This document shows positions 34,141-45,692 of a stretch of 64,000 nucleotides of DNA, piece after piece. This DNA comes from Pictodentalium vernedei (taxonomy: Eukaryota > Mollusca > Scaphopoda > Dentaliida > Dentaliidae). The DNA is taken from assembly GCA_031216915.1 (NCBI GenBank), contig CM062294.1, forward strand, positions 388,669,217 through 388,733,216. The letters are read 5' to 3'. Position 1 is the first letter of the stretch. Each line of letters starts with the position of its first letter. Both the position numbers and the translations under genes were made by a program. The notes beneath the pieces were generated by a model. The model was not told where the DNA came from, searched no databases, and was given only the letters and a program-made list of their open reading frames with translations.

Positions 34141-34765
34141 ATTGGATGGGCATGGGGGTGGAATCATCCAGGCAGAAACAGAGCAAGATCAAAGTGTTTG
34201 GACCCCAAATGTAGGACTTAAGATCGAAAGGTTGACAGTTCGATCCTGACCTGTGAGATCTGTATGCTGTCCTTGGGCAAGACTCTTCATTCCGATTGCC
34301 ATGAGGGAGCACGTGTACTAAGATGACAGAAAACTTGCATACCACCAATACTAACCCTGCTTGTGCCAGGCTAGTAACTTGCAGAGACTGACAGTTTCTT
34401 GCTATTGCTCAGTGGTTCTCTCCAGCTCGCTCCATCTGTAAAACTGTTTGTTTGTTTGTTTGTTTGTTGGTGGTTAACGTCACATATTTATGCACCATGG
34501 CTAATCGTGACACAACATGGAGATGAAGTCAAGTTTAGTCAATCGTTGATCAACATGTTGCCCATTTTAGAGGACTTGCACCCCAAGCATTGGTGACTGG
34601 GTCCTATTTTACTAGTAAAGCGGAACTGGTTTACCACAGTAAACAAGTGCTGCTTACTTCCCGGGGTTCCCACGGGGAATCTGTAAAACTGTCCAACACG
34701 ATATGCCTCTAGCTGTTGAAAGTATCTTGATAGTGTCATTAAACCCCAATAAAAATGAAAGTGTC
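34141..34765 (+). mobile_element. tRNA-headed SINE (SINE1), interrupted by a SINE2
   Basis: The head carries a B-box-like GTTCGATCCTG. The body has TGTCCTTGGGCAAGACTCTT, ACTAACCCTGCTTGTGCCAG and TTGCTCAGTGGTTCTCTCCA, and the tail GTGTCATTAAACCCCAATAA. The plus-strand element is split by the SINE2 at 34448-34679, so SINE1 is the older insertion here. Confidence 0.8.
34448..34679 (-). mobile_element. SINE2 inserted in a SINE1
   Basis: Perfect 13-bp direct repeats TCTGTAAAACTGT (34435-34447 and 34680-34692) flank it. The tail on the minus strand is poly(AAAC) rather than (AATAAA)n. The body is full length and ends at GTTCCCACGGGGAA. Confidence 0.9.
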
Positions 34766-34775
34766 AGTGACACTG

Positions 34776-37700
34776 TAGCTTAACTTATCTGTGTGTCGTG
34801 CTTGATGAAAAGGATAATGTTCAATGTTTATGAAAGGATTATGAAATAAGACAAGAATTGTGATAATTGGGAATATGTTAATTTCTGTTCCATGTATGCT
34901 ATGTTTTTAATAAAAATAATATGGGATGTACACTGTACTAAAGAACTGAGGGGTGGGTTAATATGACCTCACAGTTAATATATGTGGCCCTCACAGTTAA
35001 CGTATGTCAACGAAAGTTACCAAGTTACAGTGAAATTATTCCAAAACGAGTCATCCTATCAAGTTATATTGAAATCCCTTCATAAATATGGCCTGCAGAC
35101 GGTGCTCAAGGTTTTCGGGCTTCAGGCCTGTGTAGCCATGATGGTTGACCGATTGCAACTAAAAGGGACGTCCTCATCTCGACATTATACTGAGTCATTC
35201 TACTAAGTTACAATGAAATCCCTTCACAAATACGACCTGTAGGTCTGTACTCAAGTTTTTCGGGTTTTTGGGCTCAGGAAGCCATCATGGCTGAATGATC
35301 GCAACCAAAAGGAGACTTTGTCATCTGGGCATCATCTAGAGTGATCCAACAAAGTTACAATGAAATCCCTTCATAAATATGACCTGTAGACTTGCTCAAG
35401 TTTTTCGGGCTTCTGGCCCCTGAAGCCGTAACAGTTGCCAATCATGACCAAAAGGGGATGTCATCATCTAGGCATTATATGGAGTCAACCTAACAAGTTA
35501 CAATGAAATTTTTCCATAAATACGACCTATAGACCATGCTAAAGGTTTTGGGGTATTGGGCTCGGGCAGCCATCAAGGCTGAATGGTCGCGACCAAAAGG
35601 GGGCATTCTCATCTAGACATTATTTGGAGTCATCCTACCAAGTTACAATGAAATCCCTTCATAAATATGACCTGTAGACTGTGCTAAAGGTTTTCGGCTT
35701 CGGGACCCTGTAGCCGTCCCAGTTGCCCAATCGCATCCAAAAGGGGATGTTCTCATCTAGACATTATATGAAGTCAACCTACCAGGTTACAATGAAATCC
35801 CTTCATAAATATGACCTGTAGACTGTGCTAAAGGTTTTCAGGCTTTGGGCTCGGGCAGCCATCATGGTTGAATGATCGCAACCAAAAGGGGACATTCTCA
35901 TCTGGAGTGATCCTACAAAGTTACAATGAAATCCCTTCATAAATATGACCTGTAGACTGTGTTCAAGGTTTTCAGGCTTTGGGCCCCTGAAGCCGTCACA
36001 GTTGACCAATCACGACCAAAAGGGGATGTCATCGCCTAAGCATTATATGGAGTCAACCTAACAAGTTACAATAAAATCCTTCCATAAATAGGTCCTATAG
36101 ACTATGCTAAAGGTTTTGGGGTTTTGGGCTCGGGCAGCCATCAAGGCTGAATGATCGCGACCAAAAAGGGTCGTTCTCATCTAGACATTATTTGGAGTCA
36201 TCCTATCAAGTTACAATGAAATCCCTTCATAAATATGACCTGTAGACTGTGCAAAATGTTTTCGGGCTTCGGGCCCCTGTAGCTGTAACAGTTGCCCAAT
36301 CGCATACAAAAGGGGACGTTCTCATCTCGACATTATATGAAGTCAACCTACCAAGTTACAATGAAATCCCTTCATAAATATGACTAGTAGACTGTGCTAT
36401 ATGTTTTCGGGCTTTGGGCTCGGGCAGACATCATGGTTGAATGATCGCAACCAAAAGGGGACATTCTCATCTGGGCATCATATGGAGTGATCCTACGAAG
36501 ATACAATGAAATCCCTTCATAAATATGACCTGTAGACTGTGCGCAAGGTTTTCGGGCTTCAGGCACCTGTAGCCGTCACAGTTGACCATTCACGACCAAA
36601 AGGGGATGTCATCATCTAGGCATTATATTGAGTCAAACTAACAAGTTACAATGAAATCCTTCCATACATATGACCTATAGGCCATGCTAAGGGTTTTGGG
36701 GATCGAGCATCCATCAAGGCTGAATGATTGCGACCAAAAGGGGACATTCTCATCTAGACATTATTTGGAGCCATTCTACCAAGCTACAATGAAATCCCTT
36801 CATAAATATGACCTGCAGACTGTGCTAAAGGTTTTTGGGCTTCGGGCCCCTGTAGCCATCACACTTGACCAATCACGACCAAAAGGGGATGTCATCATCT
36901 AGGCATTATATGGAGTCAACCTAACAAGTTACAATGAAATTTTTCCATAAATATGACCAATAGACTATGCTAAAGGTTTTCGGGCTCGGGCAGCCATCAA
37001 GGCTGAATGATCACAACCAAAAGGGGACGTTCTCATCTAGACATTATTTGGAGTCATCCTACCAAGCTACAATGAAATCCCTTCATAAATAGGACCTGTA
37101 GACTGTGCTAAATGTTTTTGGGCTACGGGCCCCTGTAGCCGTCACAGTTGCCCAAACGTGCCCAAAAGGGGACGTTCTCATCTAGACATTATATGAAGTT
37201 AACCTACCAAGTTACAATGAAATCCTTCCATAAATACAACCTACAGACTATGCAGCCATCAAGGCTGAATGATCGCGACTAATAGGGGACATTATCATCT
37301 GGACATTATTTGGAGTCATCCTACCGAGTTACAATGAAATCCCTTCATAATTATGACCTGTAGACTGTGCTAAAGGTTTTCAGGGTTTGGGCCCCTATAG
37401 CCAAGACAGTTGCCCAATCACGTCCAAAAGGGGAAGTTCTCATCTAGATATTATATGAAGTCAACCTACCAAGTTACAATGAAATCCCTCCATAAATATG
37501 ACCTGTAGACTGAGCTAAAGGTTTTTGGGTTTTGGGCTCGGGCTGTCGTCACGGTTGACAGATCGCGACCAAATGGGGAAGTTCTCATATAAGCATTATA
37601 CAGAGGCATCCTACCAAGTTACAATGAAATCCCTCCATATTAAATATGACCTGCAGACTGTGCTAAAGTTTTGGGGTTTCGGGCTTGGGCAGCCATCACG

Positions 37701-38040
37701 GTTGACAAATCACGACCAAAAGGGGACGTTCTCATATAAGCATTATACAGAGGCATCCTACCAAGTTACAATGAAATCCCTTCATAAATACGATCTGTTG
37801 ACTGTGCTAATGGTTTTCGGGTTTTGGGCTCAGGCAGCCATACCGGTTGACCGAACGTAACCAAAAGGGGACGTTCTCATCTAGACATGACCCCAAACGT
37901 GCATATGAAATTTCATGATGATCAGTCAAGAACTACGGGGTGTAGCATGTGCTAAAGGAAAATGTGAACCAACTCACAGACTAACAGACTTCCGCACATG
38001 TGATGGCAATAGCTTATCTTGACTTTGTCAAGTTAAGCTA
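34776..38040. mobile_element. Tandem-core element with higher-order repeat, TAGCTTAACTT family
   Basis: The left arm, starting TAGCTTAACTTATCTGTG, matches that of 3740-4850. The right end is GACTTTGTCAAGTTAAGCTA. Between them about 20 units of 143-145 bp share AAGTTACAATGAAATCCCTT and TCTCATCTAGACATTAT. Units strictly alternate between a GGGCTCGGGCAGCC type and a GGGCCCCTGTAGCC type from about 35260 to 37500, giving a ~290-bp dimer. Minor variants suggest a ~575-bp tetramer. The element ends in poly-C/poly-A (38041-38073). Open frames across it are repeats of one translated monomer, not genes. Confidence 0.88.
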
Positions 38041-38154
38041 ACCCCCCCCCCCCCCCCCAAAAAAAAAAAAAACCCAGAAGATTAACCTGTTAGCTTGAAT
38101 TACTAACTTCATATACTGGCACTGCGAGCATTCAGTAGTTTATTATTTTTTGAT

Positions 38155-38503
38155 GCATGGCAGTGCAGACACTCAGTGGATAAGGCACTGAACTTCAAAC
38201 CGAAATGTCCATGGTACGACCCCAACCAGGAGTAACTGTGTTGTGTCCTTGGTTACGGCACATGAAGGGGGGGGATAGTGAAGCTGTGTACTAAGGCATA
38301 CAGCACGTTGTTGGTGCACTTGTCTTCAACCAATGCTTATCCTGCTTGTGTGGAGTTAGTACAATGGGGAGTCTGACAGTTGCTCGCCATTCCTTGGTGG
38401 TTCTCTCTGGGTACTCCGGCTTCCTCCACCCGTAAGAATGTCTGACAGAAGGTGACCCGGGCTGTTGAAAGTGCCATTAAACCCCATTAAACAAATAAAT
38501 AAA
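38155..38503 (+). mobile_element. tRNA-headed SINE (SINE1), near full length
   Basis: The head reads CTCAGTGGATAAGGCACTGA (A-box-like) and ATGGTACGACCCC (B-box-like). The body follows: TTGTGTCCTTGG, CAACCAATGCTTATCCTGCT, GTGGTTCTCTCTGGGTACTC. The tail is GTGCCATTAAACCCCATTAA then (AAAT)n. This is the best copy for the whole family structure. The stretch 38504-38794 afterwards has a short tandem duplication (TTTTCTAAAGTTAAAACTAG twice) and no gene. Confidence 0.82.
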
Positions 38504-38794
38504 TGTAGACATATACAACTATTGACATTTGTAGCTGAGGCACATAAAATTGCTTGCATAATATTAGCTTTGCATGCTTGATGGTGAGTGAGTGTGAGAG
38601 TGATAACTTTCTTTCCATTTGATTACTGTTGTACATGATGACAACTGATCTGTAGATATGAAATTTTCTAAAGTTAAAACTAGGATTTTTCTAAAGTTAA
38701 AACTAGGATTTTAAGAATTGACCTAACTCACATGGTCACATTCAAGCGTAACTGATGTAAATGGTTTAAAAGGTCCTTGAAAGGTACTAAAGAA

Positions 38795-40886
38795 AACAAG
38801 AGACCCCACAGGGCCTGAAGTGCTCACCTTGAACGGAACCAAATATAAACAGAGGCCAATGAATCTACATTAAGAAATCAATCTCCAAAGGATCCATTGT
38901 CAATCCTTGAGCCTCCCAGGGGTGACTGAAATAGTCCAAGCATCATGCCTTTTCTTCATTTATTAATAATGTAAAATGTGGAGCTTCCCTATGGAGCCCC
39001 TTGATACAACCTATGTGGGTTAATCTTAGTTACACACCTCAAGGGGTACTTTATAAACAAAAATTCTAATTCTTCAGCTCCTTATAAAATTAACATGGAA
39101 TTATGTTTCTATTTTGAGCAGACAGTGGGTCCACCAATAAATAGGGTTAATTTTTATCATATGAATCAAATATCTGTTTACCACTTATGCTGCACATCAA
39201 ATTTTGTTAAAATCGGACTAAAAGTTCTGAATAATGAACTAGAGATATTCAAAACCAAATATGAAAGGATTCTGACTGTTGGAGCTGAAGAAGAAGATTT
39301 TTAAAGAAATTTCTTCATACTGCACTTAGTTAAAATTTGGGCTACCATAGGGAGCCCAAATATTAACACAGGGACCCGATTTGAACATACTTGAAGCTGA
39401 CCTCCCTAGAGATGTTGTGTACTGAATATGAATATATTCTGACAAGTGAATTTGAAGAAGAAGATGTTTGAAGAAATTCCCTCATATTTCACTAAGTTAA
39501 TAGGCAGCCCAAATATTAACCCAGGCACTCGATTTGAACAAATCTGAATCTGACCACCCACCCCCACCCTGAGATGTTGTATACCAAATATGAAAGCATT
39601 CTGACTGATAGATCTGAAGAAGATGATTTTTAAAGAAATTTCCTCTTGTTGCACTAAGTTAAAATTTGGGCTACCATAGGGAGCCCAAATATGAACCCAG
39701 AGACCCAGGTGGAACTTGAATCTGTAACCCCCCCTCCCAAAGATGTTGTATACCAAATATGAAAGCATTCTGACTGGTGGATCTGAAGAAGAATTTTAAG
39801 ATTATTCCCCATATTGCACTAAGTTAAAATTCGGGCTTCCATAGGGAGCACAAATATTAACCCAGGCACTCGATTTGAACAAACTTGAATCTGATCCCCC
39901 TAGAGATGTTGTACACCAAAAATGAAAACATTCGGATTGGCGGATCTGAAGAAGAAGATGTTTAAAGGAATTTCTTCATATTGCACCACGTTAAAAATTC
40001 AGGCTACCATAAGGAGCCCAAATAGTAACACAACGACCAAATCTGAACAAACTTGAATCTGGCCCACCGAAAGATGTTGTATACCAAATATGAAAAGATT
40101 CTCACTGGTGAATCTGAAGAAAGAGATTTTTAAAGAAATTCCCTCATATTGCACAAAGTTAAAAATCGGTCTACCACAGGAGGCCCAAAAATTAACCCAG
40201 GCACTCAATCTGAACAAATTTGAATCTGACCCCTGTAGAGATGTATACCAAATATGAAAAGGATTCTGACTGGTAAATCTGAAGAAGATTTTTGAAGAAA
40301 TTCCCTCATACTTTACCAAGTTAAAATTTAGGCTCCGATAGAGAGTCCAAATATTATCCCACACACTCTAATTAAACAAACTTGAATCTCAACCTCCCAA
40401 GAGCTGTTGTATATGAAATGTGAAAGGGTTCTGACCAGTGGATCTGAAGAAGAAGATTTTTAGAAGAAATTTCCTCAAATTGCACTAAGTTGAAAGTCTG
40501 GCTCCATCGGGAGCCAAAAAGTATTAACCAAGGCAATCGATTTGAACAAACTTGAATCTCACCCCCTAGAGATGTTGTATAACAAATATGAAAGGATTCT
40601 GACTGGTGAATCTGGAGAAGAAGGTTTTTGAAGGAATTCCCTCATATTAAGTTAAAATTCAGGCTAGCAAAGGAAGCCCAAATATCCAAGACATTCGATT
40701 TATGGGGCTGGGCATGCCCCTTCAGGACCATCACTCACAAAAACTTTCCCTTGAATTGACCCAGTGGTTTTGGAGGAAAAGTCCAAAACCTGGTGTTGAT
40801 GGACTACAGGCAAATGGGTGAATGGAAGGACGGACGATGGATGGAGAGGATTAGGTAAGCTCAGCTTGACTACATCGAGGTGAGCT
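38795..40886. mobile_element. Tandem-core element, 'GAGGCCCC hairpin' family, copy 3
   Basis: The left end AACAAGAGACCCCACAGGGC is followed by GCTCACCTTGA; the right end is ATCGAGGTGAGCTAAA. It has about nine core units of ~163 bp and a shortened right arm. Long minus-strand frames through the core (39406-39768, 39999-40364) are repeats of the same translated monomer and not genes. Confidence 0.8.
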
Positions 40887-42249
40887 AAAACTAGAAGCTC
40901 TAAAGAGCCTGTAATCGCTCACCTGGAACTACATATAAAGATGTGATTTCCCACAGGCTTTCCATGGTAACTATGAGCTGCAATTGCGGCCATGTTTGTA
41001 ACATTCCATCAACATTACATGAGGATCATTGGTAGGTGTCCCAGTCCTCAATCATGTGAAGTTTCAAAACATTTGACTGTTTAGTTTCAGGAGGGAAGAT
41101 TTTTGCAAAATCCATCAGTCAGAATCAGAGAATGTCTCTGGTGGCCATATTTTCCATCCAATGGGAACAAAAAGAGGATTGTTTGTAGAGGGCCTCCTAT
41201 AGACCATTCATGCAAAGTTGGGTTCATGTCGGCGCAGTAGTTCCAGAGAAGAAGATGAAAATGTGATTTCCCATAGAGTTTCTATAGTAACTATAAGCCA
41301 CAATTGTAGCCATGTTTACAACCCAATCAACATTAAATGAGGATCGTTGGTAGAGGCGGTCCCAGTCATCAACCAAGCAAAGTTTCAAAACATTTGACCC
41401 TGTGGTTTCAGAGATTTTTCAAAATCCACCAATCAGAATCAAAGAATGCCTCTGGAGACCATGTTTTCAAACATATGGGAACAAAATGAGGATCGTTTGT
41501 AGAGGCACTCCCATAGACTCCCATAGACTATCCCTGCCAGGTTTGTTTTCACGTCAAGAAGATGAAAATTTGATTTCCCATAGGGTTTCTATAGTAACTA
41601 TAAGAGGCAATTGTGGCCATGTTTACAACCCGATCAACATTAAATGACGACCGTTGGTAGAGGGAGTACCAGTCATCATTTATGTGAAGTATCAAAACAT
41701 TTGGCCTGGCAGTTTCTTCAGAAAAGATTTTTGAAAATCCACCAATCAGAATCAAAGAATGCCTCTGGCGGCCATGTTTTCAACCCACTGGAACAAAATG
41801 AGGATTGTTTGTAGAGGACCTCCCATAGACTATCCCTACCAGGTTTGTTTTCACGTTGCCTCAGTAGTTCCAGAGAAGATGAAAATGTGATTTCCCATAG
41901 GGTTTCTATAGTAACTATAAGCCGTAATTGTGGCCACGTTTACAACCCAATCAATATTAAATGAAGACTGTTGGTAGAGGAGGTCCCAGTCAACAACCAT
42001 GCAAAGTTTCAAAACATTTTACCCTGTGGTTTCAGAGAAGATTTTTCAAAATCCACCAATCAGAATCAAAGAATGCCTCTGGCAGCCATGTTTTCAAACA
42101 CATGGGAACAAAATGAGGATCGTTTGTAGAAGAGCACCCATAGACTATCCCTGCCAGGTTTGTTTTCGCATCGGCTCAGTAGTTCCAGAGAAGAAGATGA
42201 AAATGTGATTTCCATAGGGTTTCTATAGTAACTATAAGCCGCAACTGTG

Positions 42250-43031
42250 CAGGCCTGGCAATTTCAGGAGAGCGATTTTTTAGCTCTCCTTACTGCCCTC
42301 CTGAAAGAATTAAGGAGAGCGAAAAATTGCCCTCCTAAATATTTTGGTCTGGGATGATTGAGATTACATGTATTATGCTCACATTAAATTTTTGTTGTAA
42401 AGCAAAAATGTAATTTAACTTCGAAGTCACATAACATCACGTAATTTCATTTTGAAAGTGCTTTAGTGGTAAAAGGTAATGGCTGCAACCATACCCAAAC
42501 ACAGTTGCAATCATTTGAAGCAAAATGGGTCACAGCAATATTTTTTTTTCTGTCAGTTTCAAGTTCAACAAACTGTGAGAGGTAATTATTCAAGGAATAT
42601 TGACACTATAATATACTACCATTACTACTATCCTGTCACTTGAAGCACTTGCACCAGGATGTGACTGTAGATTCAAGCAGACCTGTTGTCCAAGAAAGTC
42701 ATACGCCTACCACTACCACCTTCAACCCCCCCAAGGGGGGTTGAAGGTGGTAGTGGTAGGCGTATGACTTTCTTGGACAACAGGTCTGGGTACACACACA
42801 GGTCTTGTCAAGTGTGTGTTCGGTTGTTGAGTGAGACATCTAGATGTCTAAGAGATTTTGCTTTACCTTAGTAAAGTTAATAAAATAACTGATGTAACAG
42901 TCTGCTGGTTTCAGTTTCAATGAGTTCGTTCAACTGGATACTTAAAATGCTGTGTAAAGCTAATTGCTCTCCTAAGCTGATTGAGGAGAGCGATTTTTTG
43001 CCCTCCTGCATTTTTCAGAATGCCAGGCCTG
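42250..43031. mobile_element. Transposon with CAGGCCTGGCA ends inserted in a satellite unit
   Basis: Termini CAGGCCTGGCA and TGCCAGGCCTG are perfect 11-bp inverted repeats. They are flanked by a 6-bp duplication ACTGTG (42244-42249 and 43032-43037). Comparison with sibling units confirms the uninterrupted sequence GCAACTGTGGC. Subterminal GGAGAGCGATTTTTT-like motifs lie at both ends. hAT-like termini with a 6-bp duplication are possible, but the superfamily is not settled. No transposase is encoded. Confidence 0.82.
42678..42788. repeat. 111-bp near-perfect palindrome
   Basis: Arms of about 54 bp are exact complements from CAGACCTGTTGTCC at the left to GGACAACAGGTCTG at the right. Only a 3-nt centre separates them, in CCCCCCAAGGGGGG. 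It lies in the middle of the transposon at 42250-43031. Confidence 0.95.
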
Positions 43032-43749
43032 ACTGTGGCGATGTTGATAACCCTATCAACATTAAATGAGGATTGTTGGTAGAGAGGGTCCCAGTCATCA
43101 CTTATGTGAAGTATCAAAACATTTGGCCTGGCAGTTTCTTCAGAGAAGATTTTTGAAAATCCATCAATCAGAATCAAAGAATGCCTCTGGTGCCATGTTT
43201 TTCAACCCACAGGAACAAAATGAGGATTGTTTGTAAAGGACCTCCCATAGACTATCCCTGTCAAGTTTGGTTCACGTCAGCTCAGTAGTTCCAGAGAAGA
43301 TGAAAATGTGATTTCCCATAGGGTTTCTATAGTAACTGTACGCTGCAATTGCGGCCATGTTTGTAACCCAATCAACATTAAATGCGGATCATTGGTAGAG
43401 GGGATCCCAGTCATCATTTGTATGAAGTTTCAAAACATTTGGCCTGGCAGTTTCAGAGGAGAAGATTTTTGAAAACCCACCAACCAGAATCAAAGAATGC
43501 CTCTGGAGGCCATGTTTTTCATCCAACGGGAACAAAAGGAGGATCGTTTGTGGAGGACCTCCCATATACCATTCCTCCCAAAGTTTGGTTCACACCAGCT
43601 CAGCGGTTACAGAGAAGACGAAAATGTGAAAAGTTTACGGACGCCAGATGCCCAGTGATGAGAAAAGCTCACATGGCCTTTTAGGCCAGGTGAGCTAAAA
43701 AGTCGGACAGAAGTGTCCAAATGAAAACAGTAAATAAATTTTTGGACAA

Positions 43750-43931
43750 TTAACCCCTTGCACTCAGATGGCAAAACATGAAATTTTCAACCATGCAAAT
43801 TTTTTCCAGGAAGCAAATTTGGAATTTAACCAATTCATTCTTCTTTGATAGAGCTCTGTCAAACAGGGCTGAATCGGTTAAATTACTAGTTGCATTATGG
43901 GGAAAAATTATTTTGGTATTTTGACATCAGG
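43750..43931. mobile_element. TTAA-type MITE, GTTTGACAGAG subfamily
   Basis: It starts TTAACCCCTTGCACTC and ends near CATCAGGGTAAAGGG. The central hairpin is ATAGAGCTCTGTCAAACAGG with arms GGAATTTAACCAATTCATTC and its diverged complement. 43932-44129 shows nothing further. Confidence 0.65.
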
Positions 43932-44129
43932 GTAAAGGGACATAACTGTAATTTTCTTTCACTGAAAATCAAACATGGCCTTTGTTTTATTGATCGATAG
44001 TGAAACTTGAAACATTTCAAATCATTCAGCGGAAGAAAAATAGTAATTAGAAACCAAAATACAATAAACTTGACCATATGACGTAGTCCTTGAACTTTTG
44101 ATCACTAAAATAATTGAGGGTGCATAACT

Positions 44130-44540
44130 TATTTATTTAGTGGTGTTTTAGGTCATATACTTATGCACAATGGCTAATCATGACCGTGACAGTTTTACGG
44201 GTGGAGGAAGCCGAAGTACCTGGAGAGAACCACCAAGCAACGATGAGCAGCTGTCAGCTCTCCAACACTGTAACTCTGAACTTTGCGCCGTGGCACAGGC
44301 AGGGTTAGATTGGTTGAAGACATGCGCACCATTGACGTGCAGTACGCCACGTCATCATGCCCCCATGTAGGCAGTCAGGGTTAAGAGCCTTGCCCAAGGA
44401 CACAACGCAGGGTTGCGAATCAGTCGCTGAAATGGTCACCCATCCAACTACTAACCGTGCTCGATATTGCTTAACTCAATGTTGCTTAACTTCGGTGATC
44501 TGACGAGAACCGATTACCACGACGCCACCGCACCCCCTGT
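44130..44540 (-). mobile_element. 5S rRNA-derived SINE (SINE3-like), copy 2
   Basis: The minus-strand head has GTTAAGCAATATCGAGCACG, GTTAGTAGTTGGATGGGTGA and a short internal duplication of GAAGTTAAGCAAC. The body shares CGTTGCTTGGTGGTTCTCTC and CACCCGTAAAACTGTC with SINE1, and the tail resembles SINE2. Target duplications GTGCATAACT lie at 44120-44129 and 44541-44550. Immediately downstream a ~30-bp direct repeat (ACACATCACTGAGTTTGAT) occurs twice. Confidence 0.88.
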
Positions 44541-44823
44541 GTGCATAACTTTGGACTGAGGTACACATCACTGAGTTTGATAACTTAGGACTAAGGAACA
44601 CATCACTGAGTTTGATGGCAATGTCTTCAGTCATTTTTTCTGTAAATTGTGTAAATACAGTACATACAGGTGCTACCGAACACTTGATTCACACCTGACT
44701 CTGTCCAAGTGAGAAAAAAAGATTAAAAGGATATTCTAAAATATTATGCATTTGATGACAAAAGCATATGCAGAATTGAGAATTGCCAAAAGTGCTTGAT
44801 AAAATAAGTCAATTTACTGAGAT

Positions 44824-45070
44824 TTAACCTTTACCCAGCACACACAATATAAAATTTATTATTTTGAATATTTATTTTTCAAATCTTTCAAAAATTTTCA
44901 ATAAAACCATATCATATGACTCCTCACTGGAATGAGCTTGATGTGCTCATGCCAATGAAGAGTCACATGATATGTGTTTATTAAAATTTTGGAAAATTCT
45001 TTTTTTAACTGCGTAATTTGGATATTACGTGGACAGATGAGGCAGATTCATTAGGTACGTAAAGAGTTAA
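44824..45070. mobile_element. TTAA-type hairpin MITE
   Basis: TTAACCTTTACCCAGC and TACGTAAAGAGTTAA border the hairpin ATAAAACCATATCATATGAC / CATGATATGTGTTTAT. The degraded GAGCTTGATGTGCTC palindrome is at the centre. Confidence 0.75.
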
Positions 45071-45089
45071 CAACACTTTCAATATTCAG

Positions 45090-45690
45090 AAGGGGGCGCA
45101 CGGTGGCTCAGTTGGTAGAGATGCAAATCCTCAGTTTGAATCCCACCTGTGGCAACCGTGTTGTGTCCTTGGGAAAGACACTTCACCCCCATTCCCATGT
45201 GGGGACACAGTGGCATTGTGTACTAAGGTGTACTGCACATCAATGGTGCACTTGTCTTCAACCAATGCTAACCCTGCTTGTGTAGAGTTAGTATGTTGGG
45301 GAGCTGACAGTTGCTTGCTGTTGCTCGGTGGTTCTCTCCAAGTACTCTGGCTTCCTCCACCCGCAAAACTGTCGTGGTCATGATTTTCTTCACATGAAAA
45401 CCAAACTACCCAAAGGGAATCAGTAACTAAGGGCAAGTAACTATTACTCACAAACTTACCCAGAACAAGTAGGGATATCAATGATTGATGGCATGTGCAC
45501 CCTCAACATGCCATACATATACCTTAGCAACCTGTAGCACCATACTCCTACTAAGGCCAGTAGGATTATGTGGCTTCCTAAGGACATATGATACAGAAGA
45601 TAGCGACCAAGATCAAACACATAACCTCTGCTCTGTTTTAAATATGTTACTGTCAGGACCAGCATGAGTAACTTGGAGAACCACACATCA
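45090..45690 (+). mobile_element. tRNA-headed SINE (SINE1) with intact tRNA-like head
   Basis: GGTGGCTCAGTTGGTAGAGA (A box) and CAGTTTGAATCCCACC (B box) form a clear tRNA-like internal promoter. The body TGTTGTGTCCTTGGGAAAGA to CACCCGCAAAACTGTCGTGG follows to about 45382. The 3' tail is missing. A second, decayed SINE1 segment on the minus strand occupies about 45490-45690. The short spacer between A and B boxes suggests a small deletion. Confidence 0.78.
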
Positions 45691-45692
45691 TT

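Larger units (their letters stand above)
40889..43696. mobile_element. Tandem-core element with ~310-bp units
   Basis: Ends are CTAGAAGCTCTAAAGAGCCT + GCTCACCTGG and CCAGGTGAGCTAAA. The anchor TGATTTCCCA recurs at about 40955, 41263, 41571, 41887, 42206 and 43307. Five of these are spaced 308-319 bp; the last interval is enlarged by the insertion at 42250-43031. Units contain TTCTATAGTAACTATAAGCC and ATCAGAATCAAAGAATGCCT. Unit length differs from the ~165-bp families although the terminal GCTCACCT/AGGTGAGC arrangement is the same. Confidence 0.82.

Noticed and set aside
35803-37860. Several open frames with repeated peptide segments in the 35-38 kb array
   Set aside because: They are the tandem DNA unit translated; frames shift between units and appear on both strands.
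34776-38040. CRISPR-like array of repeats and spacers
   Set aside because: The units are contiguous diverged satellite monomers in a eukaryotic element, with no constant-repeat/variable-spacer structure and no cas genes.
39406-40364. Minus-strand frames of about 120 codons with recurring peptide motifs
   Set aside because: They follow the ~163-bp core monomer of a transposable element, and similar frames recur in every family member.
45100-45145. tRNA-like sequence with A and B boxes
   Set aside because: It is the head of SINE1, not a tRNA gene: no full cloverleaf, and it continues directly into the SINE body.
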